A stretch of DNA of 64,000 nucleotides from Streptomyces liliiviolaceus (GCF_018070025.1 NZ_JAGPYQ010000001.1:1240001-1304000), one strand, 5' to 3'. Shown: positions 1 to 9,923, counted from the first letter of the stretch. Numbers and translations are program-made. The notes: a model not told the origin generated them from the sequence alone.

Positions 1-687
1 GCTCATGCCCGTGGCCGCCTTGAAGTTGCGGTGCAGGCTCGCGGTGCTCATGTGCGCCGTCGCCGCGATCTCTTCGACAGCGAGCGGCTCCGCGAACCGC
101 GCGCAGATCCAACGGGCCGCCGTACGGATCCTGGCCGCGGACGAGTCGGCCAGCGTGTAGTGCCGCAGGGTCGGGCCGAGCTCGGTGCCGAGCAGCCGGT
201 AGAGGATCTCCATCTCGAATCGGCCCGCCAGGGCGCGGATGTCCCGCGGGGTGTCGAGCAGCCGTACCCAGCGGGTGACCGCGTCGGTGATCTCGTCGGT
301 CATCGGTGCCGTGACCGGGCCGGCCGGGCCCGGCCCCGGGAGAGCGGGCTGATCGGTGCCGTCCGGTTCCAGTTCCAGCAGGAGTTCGGCGAGCCGGGCG
401 CCGTCCAGGCGCATGACCGCCGAGCGGTACGGCACCTCCTCGAACGTGGCCGTGACCGGCAGGACCAGCGAGTTGAGGAACACCTGCCCGCTACCGGCCG
501 TCCAGCTCCGCTCGCCCGCGACACTGCTCTTGGAACCCTGGACGACGAAGCAGAGCATCGGCTCGTAGAGCAGGTCGAGCGGCGCGGGCGGCTCGTCGAG
601 TGTCACCAGTCGCTGGCGCGGCACCGCGGTGTCGGACCACATGTCGCTGCCGTGCCGGGCGATGACCGCGGCGAGTTCGTCCAGCAT
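1..687 (-). CDS. AraC-family transcriptional regulator (C-terminus cut by window edge)
   Basis: The open frame runs from an ATG at 687 off the left edge, so only about 229 residues are visible. An AGGGAG Shine-Dalgarno lies 5 nt before the ATG. The N-terminal 160 residues look like the AraC-type regulator N-terminal domain (PF06719; motif CFVVQGSKSS, then AGSGQVFLNSLVLPV). The last visible part is the first helix-turn-helix of an AraC domain (AVEEIAATAHMSTASLHRNF). Regulators of this subfamily commonly sit beside and control an oxidoreductase. Here the divergent neighbour is an aldo/keto reductase, so local control of that gene is the likely role (inference). The second helix-turn-helix is outside the window. 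Confidence 0.85.
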   Translation of the reverse strand, partial: MLDELAAVIARHGSDMWSDTAVPRQRLVTLDEPPAPLDLLYEPMLCFVVQGSKSSVAGERSWTAGSGQVFLNSLVLPVTATFEEVPYRSAVMRLDGARLAELLLELEPDGTDQPALPGPGPAGPVTAPMTDEITDAVTRWVRLLDTPRDIRALAGRFEMEILYRLLGTELGPTLRHYTLADSSAARIRTAARWICARFAEPLAVEEIAATAHMSTASLHRNFKAATGMS

Positions 688-730
688 GCGTGCTCCCTGT
701 CTGTGTCCGCAGGCCCGGGCCGGGCGGCCC

Positions 731-1930
<1,200 letters not shown>

Positions 1931-2018
1931 CGATGTCCCGGACACCCCGGATATCCCGGACACCCCTGGCCCGGCAGCCGTCCCCGCAGGTCGGCCCAGC
2001 CCTTTCCCCAGGCCCAGG

Positions 2019-3947
2019 TCAAGGGGCGATCTTCACCCGCCGTGTCTCCGACACCTGGTCGATGTCCGACGTGCGGATGGTGACCTTCATCGTCCAGGTG
2101 CCGGCGAGCGGCAGGTTGAGGGACCGGGTCCCCCAGTAGCCGCCCTGGTCGGTGAGCCGGGCGTCGATGGGGCCGATCTTCTGGGCCTTGAGGGTGAAGG
2201 AGAGCTTGATCTCGGGGACGGTGGCGATGCCTCCGTCGGGGCCGATGACGACCGCCTCGACCGTGTTCTCGCCGACACGGCCCGGCTCCAGGACGATCTG
2301 GACCTTGCCGTGGCCGCCCGGGGTGCCGACGTCGAACGGGATCAGGGTCGTGGACGCGGTCGGGCCGCCGCCGGCCGCGTTCGCGGTGGACTCGGCCGCC
2401 GCGGCCGTCTCCAGTTCGGCGCGGCCGGGCTGGGTGCCGGTCAGTACCGTCGTGATGACCAGCACCGCCACCCCCACGACGACCTCGGCGAGAACCGAGC
2501 GGCGCAGGGCGCGGTGACCGGCCCCGCCGCCTTCCGCCCCGGACGCCGGCGACGACGAGGGCGATGAGGACGATGAGGACGACGGCGAGGGGGCGTCGGC
2601 CACCGGCCCTGACGTCGAGTCGGAGGCCGGGCCGGATGCCGAGCCGGGCCCGGACACCGACACGGCCATCTTCGGCACCCGCGCCTTCGACGGTCGGGCC
2701 ACCTCCGTCAGCCGGGCCGTCCAGCGGCGCGAGAAGGCCGCCGCGGCCAGCAGCAGCACCACCGCGCAGACCTTCGCGACCAGGATCCGGCCGTACGAGG
2801 TGCCGAACACCGCGTCGAGGGAGCCGAGTCCGCGCCAGGACTGGTAGACGCCGGTCAGCACCAGGACCGTGACCGAGGTGAACGCCAGCCGCGAGAAGCG
2901 GTGCACGGACGCGGCCGGGAGCGGGACCTCCGACCGGTGGAGCGCGGTGAGCAGGGCGCCGAGACCGCCGAGCCAGACCGCCATCGCCAGCAGATGCAGC
3001 ATGGTGGACGTCATCGCCAGGGGCACCTGGATGCCCGCGGACGCGTGTTCGGCGACGGCCCACGTGCCCGCGAGGGCCACCGCCAGGAACCCGCCGACCG
3101 CGAGAACGACCGGCGTCGGCGCCGTTCCCTGCCCCGGTCCCGATCCCGGTCCCTCGGCCCCGGCCCGCCGCAGCGCCGCCTCCGTCCGTACGAGGAAGAC
3201 CGCCGTCCCCGCCAGCAGCACGAGCCGGGCGAGCAGGGCCCAACCGGGCCTGCTCGTCAGGGTGTTCTCGATGAGGGCCGGGTCCAGGAGGGTCGACGGG
3301 CCGGTGCCGCGTTCGTACGGGCCGCGCAGGAAGACGAGGACGACCGTGGTGCCGAGGAGGGCCCACCAGCCGGCGCGCACGAGCCCGCGGAGCGGCTGTG
3401 TGCTCGGCGGGCGGCAGGCCAGGACGAAGACGGCCACGCCGATGAGCAGGGCGACGGCGGCGTACGCGGCATAGCGGGCGATGTCGTAGAGGGCGCCCGA
3501 GGCGGGGTTCACGGCCGGCTCGGCGGAGATGGTGGCGGTCGTCGCGGAGGGCTCGCCGATGGAGAAGGTGAAGGCGCCGGAGATGGGGTGGCTGTCCGCC
3601 GAGACCACCCGCCACGCGACCGTGAACGTACCGTCGGGCAGGTCGTCGCGGAGCCGTACGCGGACCTTGTCGGAGCTGCCGGACACGTGTTGCGTGTCGC
3701 CGGCGTTGACCCGGCGGTTCTCGGGGCTGAGGACGCGCAACGAGTCGTCGGTGATGCCGACCGACTCGGTGAAGGTCATGGTGACCTCGCGCGGCGCGGT
3801 CTTCAGGACGGACCCCTCGCGGGGGTCGGTGTCCCGTACGGCCGAGTGGGCGGACGCGGGGGTCGCGCCGCCCAGCAGGAGCAGCACCAGCGTGCCCAGC
3901 AGGGCGACGAGGGCCGCGGCCCGTTGTGTACGGCGCACTCGGCCCAC
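2019..3947 (-). CDS. CopC-CopD copper resistance/transport fusion protein
   Basis: 642 residues from GTG 3947, chosen because AGGGAG sits 7 nt upstream. The frame stays open through the upstream repeat, but that extension would be pure Arg-Glu-Ala repeats before the signal peptide. A signal peptide ends ASA at residue 33, leaving His34 as the mature N-terminus, as needed for CopC copper binding. CopC domain (about 34-130, with the typical SADSHPISGAFTFSIG) is followed by eight or so membrane segments of the CopD domain (about 150-410), a Ser-rich cytoplasmic-type insert, another membrane span, and a C-terminal YtkA-like beta domain (GTWTMKVTIRTSDID). Expected role: copper binding outside and import or handling across the membrane, as in YcnJ-type proteins. 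It lies 193 bp downstream of the SDR gene on the same strand. Confidence 0.85.
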   Translation of the reverse strand: MGRVRRTQRAAALVALLGTLVLLLLGGATPASAHSAVRDTDPREGSVLKTAPREVTMTFTESVGITDDSLRVLSPENRRVNAGDTQHVSGSSDKVRVRLRDDLPDGTFTVAWRVVSADSHPISGAFTFSIGEPSATTATISAEPAVNPASGALYDIARYAAYAAVALLIGVAVFVLACRPPSTQPLRGLVRAGWWALLGTTVVLVFLRGPYERGTGPSTLLDPALIENTLTSRPGWALLARLVLLAGTAVFLVRTEAALRRAGAEGPGSGPGQGTAPTPVVLAVGGFLAVALAGTWAVAEHASAGIQVPLAMTSTMLHLLAMAVWLGGLGALLTALHRSEVPLPAASVHRFSRLAFTSVTVLVLTGVYQSWRGLGSLDAVFGTSYGRILVAKVCAVVLLLAAAAFSRRWTARLTEVARPSKARVPKMAVSVSGPGSASGPASDSTSGPVADAPSPSSSSSSSPSSSPASGAEGGGAGHRALRRSVLAEVVVGVAVLVITTVLTGTQPGRAELETAAAAESTANAAGGGPTASTTLIPFDVGTPGGHGKVQIVLEPGRVGENTVEAVVIGPDGGIATVPEIKLSFTLKAQKIGPIDARLTDQGGYWGTRSLNLPLAGTWTMKVTIRTSDIDQVSETRRVKIAP

Positions 3948-3960
3948 GTCGGCTCTCCCT

Positions 3961-4071
3961 GCTTCCCGTGCTCGTCGTGCTTCTCGTGCTCGTCGTGCTT
4001 CTCGTGCTCGTCGTGCTTCTCGTGCTCGTCGTGCTTCTCGTGCTCGTCGTGCTTCTCGTGCTCGTCGCGCG
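3961..4071. repeat. 18-bp minisatellite upstream of the CopC-CopD gene
   Basis: Five exact 18-bp units GTGCTCGTCGTGCTTCTC from 3968 to 4057, with partial units on both sides (3961-3967 and 4058-4071). The unit length keeps both strands open, which creates long artificial reading frames. It fills most of the gap between the SDR stop (4141) and the GTG start of the copper gene (3947), so it will be transcribed if the two genes share an mRNA. Confidence 0.9.
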
Positions 4072-4140
4072 TTCATCCGCGGCCTCCGCGAAGTGGCCTC
4101 TGAGGAGGTACGGATGTACGCGGCACGTTGTTCAACCCGC

Positions 4141-4962
4141 TCACCATGTCGGCCGCGCCGAGATCCCTCCGTCCACGACGAGGTCGTGCCCGGTGACCCA
4201 GGAGGCCATCGGCGAGGCGAGGAACACGCAGGCGTCCCCCACGTCCTCCGGGCGCCCCAGCCTCCCGGTGGGCACCGCCTGTTCCCAGCGGCGCACGCCC
4301 TCCGGCCAGGCCTGCGCGAGGCCTGCGCGGTCGATCAGCCCCGGGGAGACGGTGTTGACGCGGATTCCGAAGGGACCGTACTCCAGGGCCGCGGAGCGCG
4401 CGTGCATGACGACGGCGGCCTTCGACGCGGAGTAGTGCGCGTGGTGCGGGGCGGGGTGCGTGGCCTCGATGGACGCGATGTGGGTGATGCTGCGCACACG
4501 CCCACCGGGCTCGCCCCCGGCATCGCTCGCGTCCCGCATCAGTTCGGCCGCGGCCTGCGTGCACGCGAACACGCTCGCCGTGTTGGCGTCGGCCACCGCC
4601 CGCCAGTCCGCCAGCGTCATGCCGGGCAGCTCCTGGACCGGTTGGACGCCCGCGTTGTTGACCAGGGCCGTCAGTACGCCGCCTCCCCAGTCCGCGGCCT
4701 CGCGCACCACCCGGTGGCACTGCGACTCCACGGTCAGATCGGCGCGCAGGGCCACCGCCCGGCCGCCCGAGTCCATGATGCGGGCGACGACTTCGCCCGC
4801 CGCCTCCGCGTTCGTACGGAAGTGGACGGCCACGGCCGCGCCCGCCGCCGCGAACCGGAGCGCGATCCCCCGCCCGAGGCCGCCCGAGGCGCCGGTGACG
4901 AGCGCGACCTGGCCTTCGAGCAGCCCACCACGAGGACCGGGTGCGCCCGGCACGCCCGTCAC
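4141..4962 (-). CDS. SDR-family oxidoreductase
   Basis: 273 residues, classical short-chain dehydrogenase length. TGASGGLG (residues 23-30) is the Rossmann cofactor motif, NNAG the structural motif, and YSASK the catalytic Tyr-Lys with an upstream Ser (ITHIAS). The C-terminus VVDGG is typical. Start ATG 4962 overlaps the cupin stop by 4 bp (ATGA), so it is the last gene of the iron-box operon. Substrate unknown; a reductive step in siderophore or hydroxamate metabolism is possible by context only. Confidence 0.9.
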   Translation of the reverse strand: MTGVPGAPGPRGGLLEGQVALVTGASGGLGRGIALRFAAAGAAVAVHFRTNAEAAGEVVARIMDSGGRAVALRADLTVESQCHRVVREAADWGGGVLTALVNNAGVQPVQELPGMTLADWRAVADANTASVFACTQAAAELMRDASDAGGEPGGRVRSITHIASIEATHPAPHHAHYSASKAAVVMHARSAALEYGPFGIRVNTVSPGLIDRAGLAQAWPEGVRRWEQAVPTGRLGRPEDVGDACVFLASPMASWVTGHDLVVDGGISARPTW

Positions 4963-5468
4963 GGGCGGCTCAGCGCGGTGATCCGCGCCGCCTCCGCCGG
5001 GTATCGCGCCGCGAGTTCGGTCCCGTCCCCGTGCTCGTACCCCTCGTAGGTGAAGCCGGGTGCCATCGTGCAGCCGAAGAACGACCAGGCGCCGTCCGCT
5101 GCGACCCGCGCGCCCATCCAGGTGCGGGCGGGCACGGTGAACTGGATGTGCTGGCCGCCCAGGACGTCCGGGCCGAGCAGGACCGTACGGGACGTGCCGT
5201 CGGGGGCGAGGAGCAGCATTTCCAGCGGGTCCCCCAGATAGAAGTGCCAGGTCTCGTCGGCCGGGAGGCGGTGCAGGGCGGAGAAGTCGCCGGGCCGGGA
5301 GGTCAGGAGGGCCACTATCGCGGAGCCCTCGGGCCGTCCGTCGGGGCGTTCGGGGCCCGCCCAGGTACGGCGGAAGAGGCCGCCCTCCTTGGGGATGGGC
5401 TCCAGTCGGTAGTGCGCGGCTAGGGCTTCGGGAGTGAGGTCATCGGCCACTCCCCGACCATGCCCCAC
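4959..5468 (-). CDS. DUF985 (cupin_5) family protein
   Basis: 169 residues from GTG 5468, which has GGAGG exactly 6 nt upstream; the internal GTG at 5450 lacks a usable site. The sequence follows the cupin_5 pattern: LAAHYRLEPIPKEGGLFRRTW, SAIVALLTSRPGDFSALHRLPADETWHFYLGDPLEM, then PARTWMGARV and FGCTMAPGF. The His and Glu residues of ALHRLPADETWHFY would be the metal ligands. Function of the family is not established (sugar-epimerase-like fold). Overlaps the acetyltransferase gene by 29 bp upstream and the SDR by 4 bp downstream, so translationally coupled. Confidence 0.85.
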   Translation of the reverse strand: MGHGRGVADDLTPEALAAHYRLEPIPKEGGLFRRTWAGPERPDGRPEGSAIVALLTSRPGDFSALHRLPADETWHFYLGDPLEMLLLAPDGTSRTVLLGPDVLGGQHIQFTVPARTWMGARVAADGAWSFFGCTMAPGFTYEGYEHGDGTELAARYPAEAARITALSRP

Positions 5469-6132
5469 CGGGGGCCTCCGACGCGCCGTCCCTCACCAGG
5501 AAGGCCAGCCGGGCCTTCTTCTCCGGCAGGTGGACCTCCGGGAGGTCGATCTCCGGCAGCACGATCGGCGGGCCGAGCACGAAGCCCTGGCGGATCAGCC
5601 GGGCGATCGCCTTCTCGTTACGGAGGTCGGGCTCGACCACGACCCGCGGCCGGTCGAGCACCCGCAGGACGTACGTGGTGAAGGCCCGCAGCAGGGCGGT
5701 GCTGTGGCCGGGCCGGCCGACGCCCCCGGGTGGCGGGCCGATCAGCAGGTGGACGCCGATGTCGCCCGGCTCCACCTCGTAGCACTCGCTGACCCGGTCG
5801 GCCTCCGGTTCGTACGTCTGGAAGAGCGCGGCCGGTTCGCCGTCGAGGACGGCGAGGAACGCGTGGTGCGTGTCGAGCGAGCCGAGATGCCGGTAGGTCT
5901 CCAGCACCTGCTCCCTGGTGAAACCGCCCATGCCCCAGAAACGGGCCCGTTCGGCCGTCACCCAGGAATGCAGCACGTCCAGGTCGGCCTCCGCGTCCAC
6001 GGGCACGACACGGACGGTACCGAGACCTTCGACGGCCTCCTCGTGGACGGCCGCGCGCCCATGAAAAGCAGAGATCGGGTTCGGGTTCGGGTTCGAAGTC
6101 AGGGTCGGGGTCGGGGTCGTGTACGACGTCAT
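5440..6132 (-). CDS. AlcB/IucB-like GNAT acetyltransferase (siderophore type)
   Basis: 230 residues from ATG 6132, which overlaps the preceding gene by 4 bp; a longer frame reading into that gene is not supported. It belongs to the GNAT subgroup that acylates N-hydroxylysine or related amines in hydroxamate siderophores (Acetyltransf_8): RARFWGMGGFTREQVLETYRHL, GDIGVHLLIGPP, then RVVVEPDLRNEKAIARLIRQGF and LPEKKARLAFLVRD. The first 30 residues contain an Asn-Pro microrepeat (SNPNPNP) from a GGGTTC DNA repeat. Second gene of the iron-box operon, consistent with a role in siderophore assembly or modification (inference). Confidence 0.85.
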   Translation of the reverse strand: MTSYTTPTPTLTSNPNPNPISAFHGRAAVHEEAVEGLGTVRVVPVDAEADLDVLHSWVTAERARFWGMGGFTREQVLETYRHLGSLDTHHAFLAVLDGEPAALFQTYEPEADRVSECYEVEPGDIGVHLLIGPPPGGVGRPGHSTALLRAFTTYVLRVLDRPRVVVEPDLRNEKAIARLIRQGFVLGPPIVLPEIDLPEVHLPEKKARLAFLVRDGASEAPGGAWSGSGR

Positions 6133-8348
6133 GCGTTGTCCTCGTTCTCGCTCTTGTTCTCGCTCTTGTTCTCGCTGTTGTTCTCGTTCTCGCTGACGAA
6201 CCGGTCCGGGCGGAGCTGGTTCCAGTCGGTGGTCACGGGGGCCAGTTCTCCGCCGAGCCACAGGGGGAGCTGGTCGCGGTGGTGCGGTGAACCCGGTACG
6301 CCCGAAGCCCCGAACGGCACCACCCAGAGGCTGTCCTCACGCCGTGCCAGGTCCCACACGTAGCGGGCGGCGGGGCCGCGTGCCGCCCGGTCGGTGAGAC
6401 CCGGCACGGCCGAGGTGCACAGCACGCAGTCGTGATCGCCGGAGAGCCCCGGCTCACCCGCGTCGTACGCGGGGTCCGGCAGCGCACGCCAGGGAGCGAG
6501 GCGGTGGGTGTCGCCCCAGGCGCCCTCCGGCGGGGCCCCGGCCACCTCCTCCAGGGCCGCCCTGACGATCTCGGCGCGGTCGATCCCGTACAACTCCTCT
6601 GCTGTGAGGAGGTTTTCGAGGGCGAAGGCGATGCGGGGGAGGAGTGCGAGCCAGGGGCGGAACACCTCGGGGTACGGCGGGGGTTCGGTGAGCGGGGCCA
6701 GGGCGGGGTGGGCGGCGAGGCGGCGTACGACGGCGCCGCGGACCGCCGCGTAGCCGGCCGCCTCCGTGCTGTCGGCGGCCATGTGACGGTCCCAGCGCAG
6801 GAGTTGTGCGCGCAGGGCGGTGGCTTCGGGGCTGAGGTCTTCGAGGGCGGCGAGGCGGTTCAGCAGCGGGGCCGCGGAGGCGAGGTGGGTGTCCATGTGG
6901 AGGGCGGCCATGTCGGCGGCCTTCCAGTCCTTCCGCACGTCGAGGAGGGCGCGCAGCCGGGCGGCCCGGTGCGGCGGCGCGAACTCGACGCCGAGGGGGG
7001 TGGCGGGGCCGCGCTGGTTGGCCATGACCGCGAGGCCGTCGTCGACCGTGCCGCGCGGCATGGGGGCGTACCAGCCGTGCCAGGCGTGGCCGGGTTCCCA
7101 GGCCGGGACGATCCGGGTGCCGTTCAGCGGGTCGCGTACCGGCACGCGGCCCGCGACGCGGTGGAGCAGGCCGCCCTCGGTGTCCGCCGCCTGGACGACG
7201 TTGACGGGCTCGGCCCAGTCGTCGAGGGCGCGGTCCACGTCGGCGACCCGGCGGGCGCGGAGGAGGGGCAGGAGGGCACTGAAGCCGAGGTCTTCGCGGA
7301 CGCGCGGCGGGTGGCGGAGGCTGATGGGGTCGGCGGGCGGGTTCTCGCGCCCGCCACCGCCGGCGCCGTCGCCGCTGGTGGGGTCGGGGTTGATGATGAC
7401 CGGGCCGCGGTCGGTCTCGATCACCTCGACCTCCACGGGGTCGGCGCCGGCCACTTCGATCAGCTCCGTGCGACGGGCGGCGGGGTGCCACTTCCCGTCC
7501 GGGCCGAGCGCCTCGACCAGCCCCTCCTCTCCCTCCCCTGCGGCCCCTCCGGCCTCTCCGGCCTCTTCGTCGCCGGACCGTCGGAGCCGCTCCCTGTACA
7601 GGTCCTGGTAGTCGGCCATCGCGTTGGTGATCGCCCAGGCCACCGTGCCGGTGTGGCCGAAGTGGGCGATGCCGGGGACGCCCGGTACGGCCAGGCCCAC
7701 GACGTCGAACTCCGGGCAGGCGAGTCGGACTTGCTGGTACACACCCGGCGCCTCGATGAAACGGTGGGGGTCGCCCGCGATGACCGGCAGCCCGGTGGCG
7801 GTGCGCTCGCCGGTGACGAGCCAGCCGTTGCTGCCGGAGATGCCGGGTCCGTCGGTGGCGAACAGAGCGACGGCGTCCGGACCGAGACGGCGTACGACCT
7901 CGTCGCGCCACAGCTTGGCCGGGAACCCCGCGAACAGGATGTGCGTGGCCAGCCAGACGCCCAGCGGGGTCCACGGCTCCCACCGGCCCGGTACGAGCCC
8001 GACGGCCCCGAACTCGGGTGTGCGGCGGGCCCCTTCGGGCAGGCCCTGGTTGACCCCGTCGACGTACGCCCGGACCCAGGCGGCCGTCTCGGGGTCCCGT
8101 CTCTCCAGGGCCGTGAAGCAGCGTCTCGCCGTGTCGTCGAGCAGGGCCTGTCTCGCGAACCGGTCCCAGGCGAGCGCGTCCGCGCCGAGGAACGCGGCCG
8201 AGGTGCCGCGCGCCCTGTGGCGTTCGACCTCGATCTGCCAGGCGCGGTCGTGGGCCGTGACGAGGCCCTGGGCGCGGGCCAGTTCGAGGGCGTCGCCGGC
8301 GCGCAGGTGCGGGACGCCCCAGGCGTCGCGGTAGATCTCGGCAGTCAC
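6129..8348 (-). CDS. penicillin acylase family protein (Ntn hydrolase)
   Basis: 739 residues from GTG 8348, with GAGGGAG 7-8 nt upstream. Ntn-hydrolase fold: alpha part (1-172), then the nucleophile Ser173 in GSNGW, where autoprocessing would expose it, and the AWAITNAMADYQDLYRER block with the conserved Asn. There is no signal peptide: the protein begins directly with YRDAWGVPHLRA, so unlike classical periplasmic penicillin acylases it should act in the cytosol. The C-terminus ends in an Asn/Glu/Lys/Ser repeat encoded by a 12-bp DNA repeat (6137-6195). First gene of the operon, next to an iron box. Family members include PvdQ, which deacylates a pyoverdine precursor, so an acyl-siderophore is a reasonable substrate guess. 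Confidence 0.85.
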   Translation of the reverse strand: MTAEIYRDAWGVPHLRAGDALELARAQGLVTAHDRAWQIEVERHRARGTSAAFLGADALAWDRFARQALLDDTARRCFTALERRDPETAAWVRAYVDGVNQGLPEGARRTPEFGAVGLVPGRWEPWTPLGVWLATHILFAGFPAKLWRDEVVRRLGPDAVALFATDGPGISGSNGWLVTGERTATGLPVIAGDPHRFIEAPGVYQQVRLACPEFDVVGLAVPGVPGIAHFGHTGTVAWAITNAMADYQDLYRERLRRSGDEEAGEAGGAAGEGEEGLVEALGPDGKWHPAARRTELIEVAGADPVEVEVIETDRGPVIINPDPTSGDGAGGGGRENPPADPISLRHPPRVREDLGFSALLPLLRARRVADVDRALDDWAEPVNVVQAADTEGGLLHRVAGRVPVRDPLNGTRIVPAWEPGHAWHGWYAPMPRGTVDDGLAVMANQRGPATPLGVEFAPPHRAARLRALLDVRKDWKAADMAALHMDTHLASAAPLLNRLAALEDLSPEATALRAQLLRWDRHMAADSTEAAGYAAVRGAVVRRLAAHPALAPLTEPPPYPEVFRPWLALLPRIAFALENLLTAEELYGIDRAEIVRAALEEVAGAPPEGAWGDTHRLAPWRALPDPAYDAGEPGLSGDHDCVLCTSAVPGLTDRAARGPAARYVWDLARREDSLWVVPFGASGVPGSPHHRDQLPLWLGGELAPVTTDWNQLRPDRFVSENENNSENKSENKSENEDNA

Positions 8349-8373
8349 CCTGCGTCTCCCTCTCGGTTCGAGA

Positions 8374-8392
8374 TTAGGTTAGGCTCACCTAA
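8374..8392. promoter_or_regulatory. iron box (DmdR1/IdeR-type operator)
   Basis: TTAGGTTAGGCTCACCTAA matches the 19-bp actinobacterial iron box (TTAGGTTAGGCTAACCTAA) at 18 of 19 positions. It lies in the 84-bp gap between the divergent penicillin-acylase operon (start 8348) and the siderophore-interacting protein (start 8433), so a single Fe-loaded repressor site could silence both directions when iron is plentiful. Confidence 0.9.
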
Positions 8393-8432
8393 GTAAGGTG
8401 TGACGGAATCGTACGCGAAGGGTGAAAACGCC

Positions 8433-9194
8433 ATGGGGCAGGGGCACGGCTGGGAGGGCGCGGTCCTCAAACTGTTCCGGGGCAAGGACTTCACGTTCAC
8501 GGTCCTGGGCGCGGAGGACGTCACCGAGCACTACCGCCGGCTGCACCTCTCCGACGGCGGCATGCTCGCGGCGACCGGGGTGCACCCGACGATGTGGGTA
8601 CGGCTGTGGTTCGACAACGCGGGCAAACCGCACCAGCGGGCGTACACCCTCGTGGACCCCGATCCGGCCGCGGGCACCTTCAGCCTGGAGTTCGCCCTGC
8701 ACGAGGGGTGCGCGAGCGACTGGGCGCGGTCCGCGAAGGCCGGGGACACCATCGAGGCCACGGTCCAGGGCACGGGTTTCACCGACCCGGACCCGGCTCC
8801 GTCCCGGGTGCTGGCGATCGCCGACACCGCCTCGCTGCCGGCCCTCAACTCGCTGCTGGACGCGGTGGGTACGGCACCCGCGACGATCTGGTTCGAGACC
8901 GCCGGGAGCGGCACGAGCAAGGAGGACGGGGCGGGCCGGGGCACGGACGGTCTGCCCCTGCGGGTGGACCCGGCCCGCCACGACCTGCGTACGGTTCCGC
9001 GGCTCGACCGGGGCGCCCACCTGGTGGCACAGGTGCGGGCGGCCGTGCCGGAGCTGCTCAAGGAGACCGCCGACCCGTACGTCTGGATCGCCTGCGACAC
9101 GGCCACGACCCGCTCCCTGGCCGCGTACTTCCGCAAGGAACTGGCCCTGCCGAAGCAGCGGGTGAACGCGCTGGGGTACTGGCGAGCGGCCTGA
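8433..9194 (+). CDS. siderophore-interacting protein (ferric-siderophore reductase)
   Basis: 253 residues. ATG 8433 is chosen over GTG 8400: AGGGTGA lies 7 nt before it, while the GTG is only 8 bp from the iron box. SIP-family FAD-binding domain in the N-terminal half (RAYTLVDPD is the flavin-binding RxYT motif; FALHEGCASDWA) and an NAD(P)H-type C-terminal half (AIADTASLPAL, VWIACDTATTRSLAAYFRKEL). Expected to reduce Fe(III)-siderophore in the cytosol and release iron. Its iron box and neighbours support this. Confidence 0.93.
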   Translation: MGQGHGWEGAVLKLFRGKDFTFTVLGAEDVTEHYRRLHLSDGGMLAATGVHPTMWVRLWFDNAGKPHQRAYTLVDPDPAAGTFSLEFALHEGCASDWARSAKAGDTIEATVQGTGFTDPDPAPSRVLAIADTASLPALNSLLDAVGTAPATIWFETAGSGTSKEDGAGRGTDGLPLRVDPARHDLRTVPRLDRGAHLVAQVRAAVPELLKETADPYVWIACDTATTRSLAAYFRKELALPKQRVNALGYWRAA

Positions 9195-9218
9195 ACCCGT
9201 ACGCGCGATGATCGGGGC

Positions 9219-9923
9219 ATGGACGTCACCCTGCATCTCGCCCAGCAGCCCGAGGCCGACGAACTCCTCGGGCGCAGCCCGCTCGCCGCGCTCGTCGGCA
9301 TGCTCCTCGATCAGCAGGTCCCGATGGAATGGGCGTTCGCGGGCCCGTACACGATCGCGCGGCGGCTCGACGCGGACGATCTCGACGCGCACGAGATCGC
9401 GGCGTACGAGCCGGAGGCGTTCGCGGCCCTCCTGTCCACGAAACCGGCCGTGCACCGCTACCCGGGCTCGATGGCCAAGCGGATCCAGCAGTTGTGCCAG
9501 TACCTCGTGGAGCACTACGACGGGGACGCGGCGAAGGTCTGGGAGGGCGCGGACCCGGGTACGGGGGCCGGCGCGGTGACGGGGGCGGAGCTGTTGCGGC
9601 GGCTCAAGGAGCTGCCCGGCTTCGGCACCCAGAAGGCGCAGATCTTCCTCGCCCTGCTGGGCAAGCAGCTGGGCGTGCGCCCGAAGGGCTGGCGGGAGGC
9701 CGCGGGTCCCTACGGCGAGGCGAGATCCTTCCGCTCGGTCGCGGACATCACCGGCCCGGAGTCGCTGACGAAGGTGCGGGCGCACAAGCAGGAGATGAAG
9801 GCGGCGGCGAAGGCGGCGGCCGAGACGACCGCGAAGTCGGCGACTGCGGCGAAGACCGCAAAGACAGCGAAGGCCACGAAGGCGGGGAAGGCAGCGAAGG
9901 CGGTGAAGGGCTCCGGCGGGTGA
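9219..9923 (+). CDS. HhH-GPD base-excision repair protein
   Basis: 234 residues. The globular part (1-190) is an HhH-GPD fold: LVGMLLDQQVPMEWAFAGP near the N-terminus and the helix-hairpin-helix LKELPGFGTQKAQIFLALLGKQ. I do not see the canonical catalytic Asp in the usual place, so glycosylase activity is presumed rather than shown. The last 45 residues are a Lys/Ala-rich tail (AAKAAAETTAKSATAAKTAK), histone-like, probably for DNA binding. Starts 24 bp after the siderophore-interacting protein gene. Confidence 0.8.
   Translation: MDVTLHLAQQPEADELLGRSPLAALVGMLLDQQVPMEWAFAGPYTIARRLDADDLDAHEIAAYEPEAFAALLSTKPAVHRYPGSMAKRIQQLCQYLVEHYDGDAAKVWEGADPGTGAGAVTGAELLRRLKELPGFGTQKAQIFLALLGKQLGVRPKGWREAAGPYGEARSFRSVADITGPESLTKVRAHKQEMKAAAKAAAETTAKSATAAKTAKTAKATKAGKAAKAVKGSGG

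Noticed and set aside
3961..4071. Possible CRISPR array
   Set aside because: The 18-bp units are contiguous with no spacers, and there are no cas genes.
3948..4076. N-terminal extension of the CopC-CopD protein through the repeat
   Set aside because: It would consist only of Arg-Glu-Ala repeats in front of a complete signal peptide, and GTG 3947 has a proper Shine-Dalgarno.
4141..9194. Complete siderophore biosynthetic cluster
   Set aside because: No NIS synthetase, NRPS, amine hydroxylase or decarboxylase gene is present, so only an accessory or recycling role can be argued.
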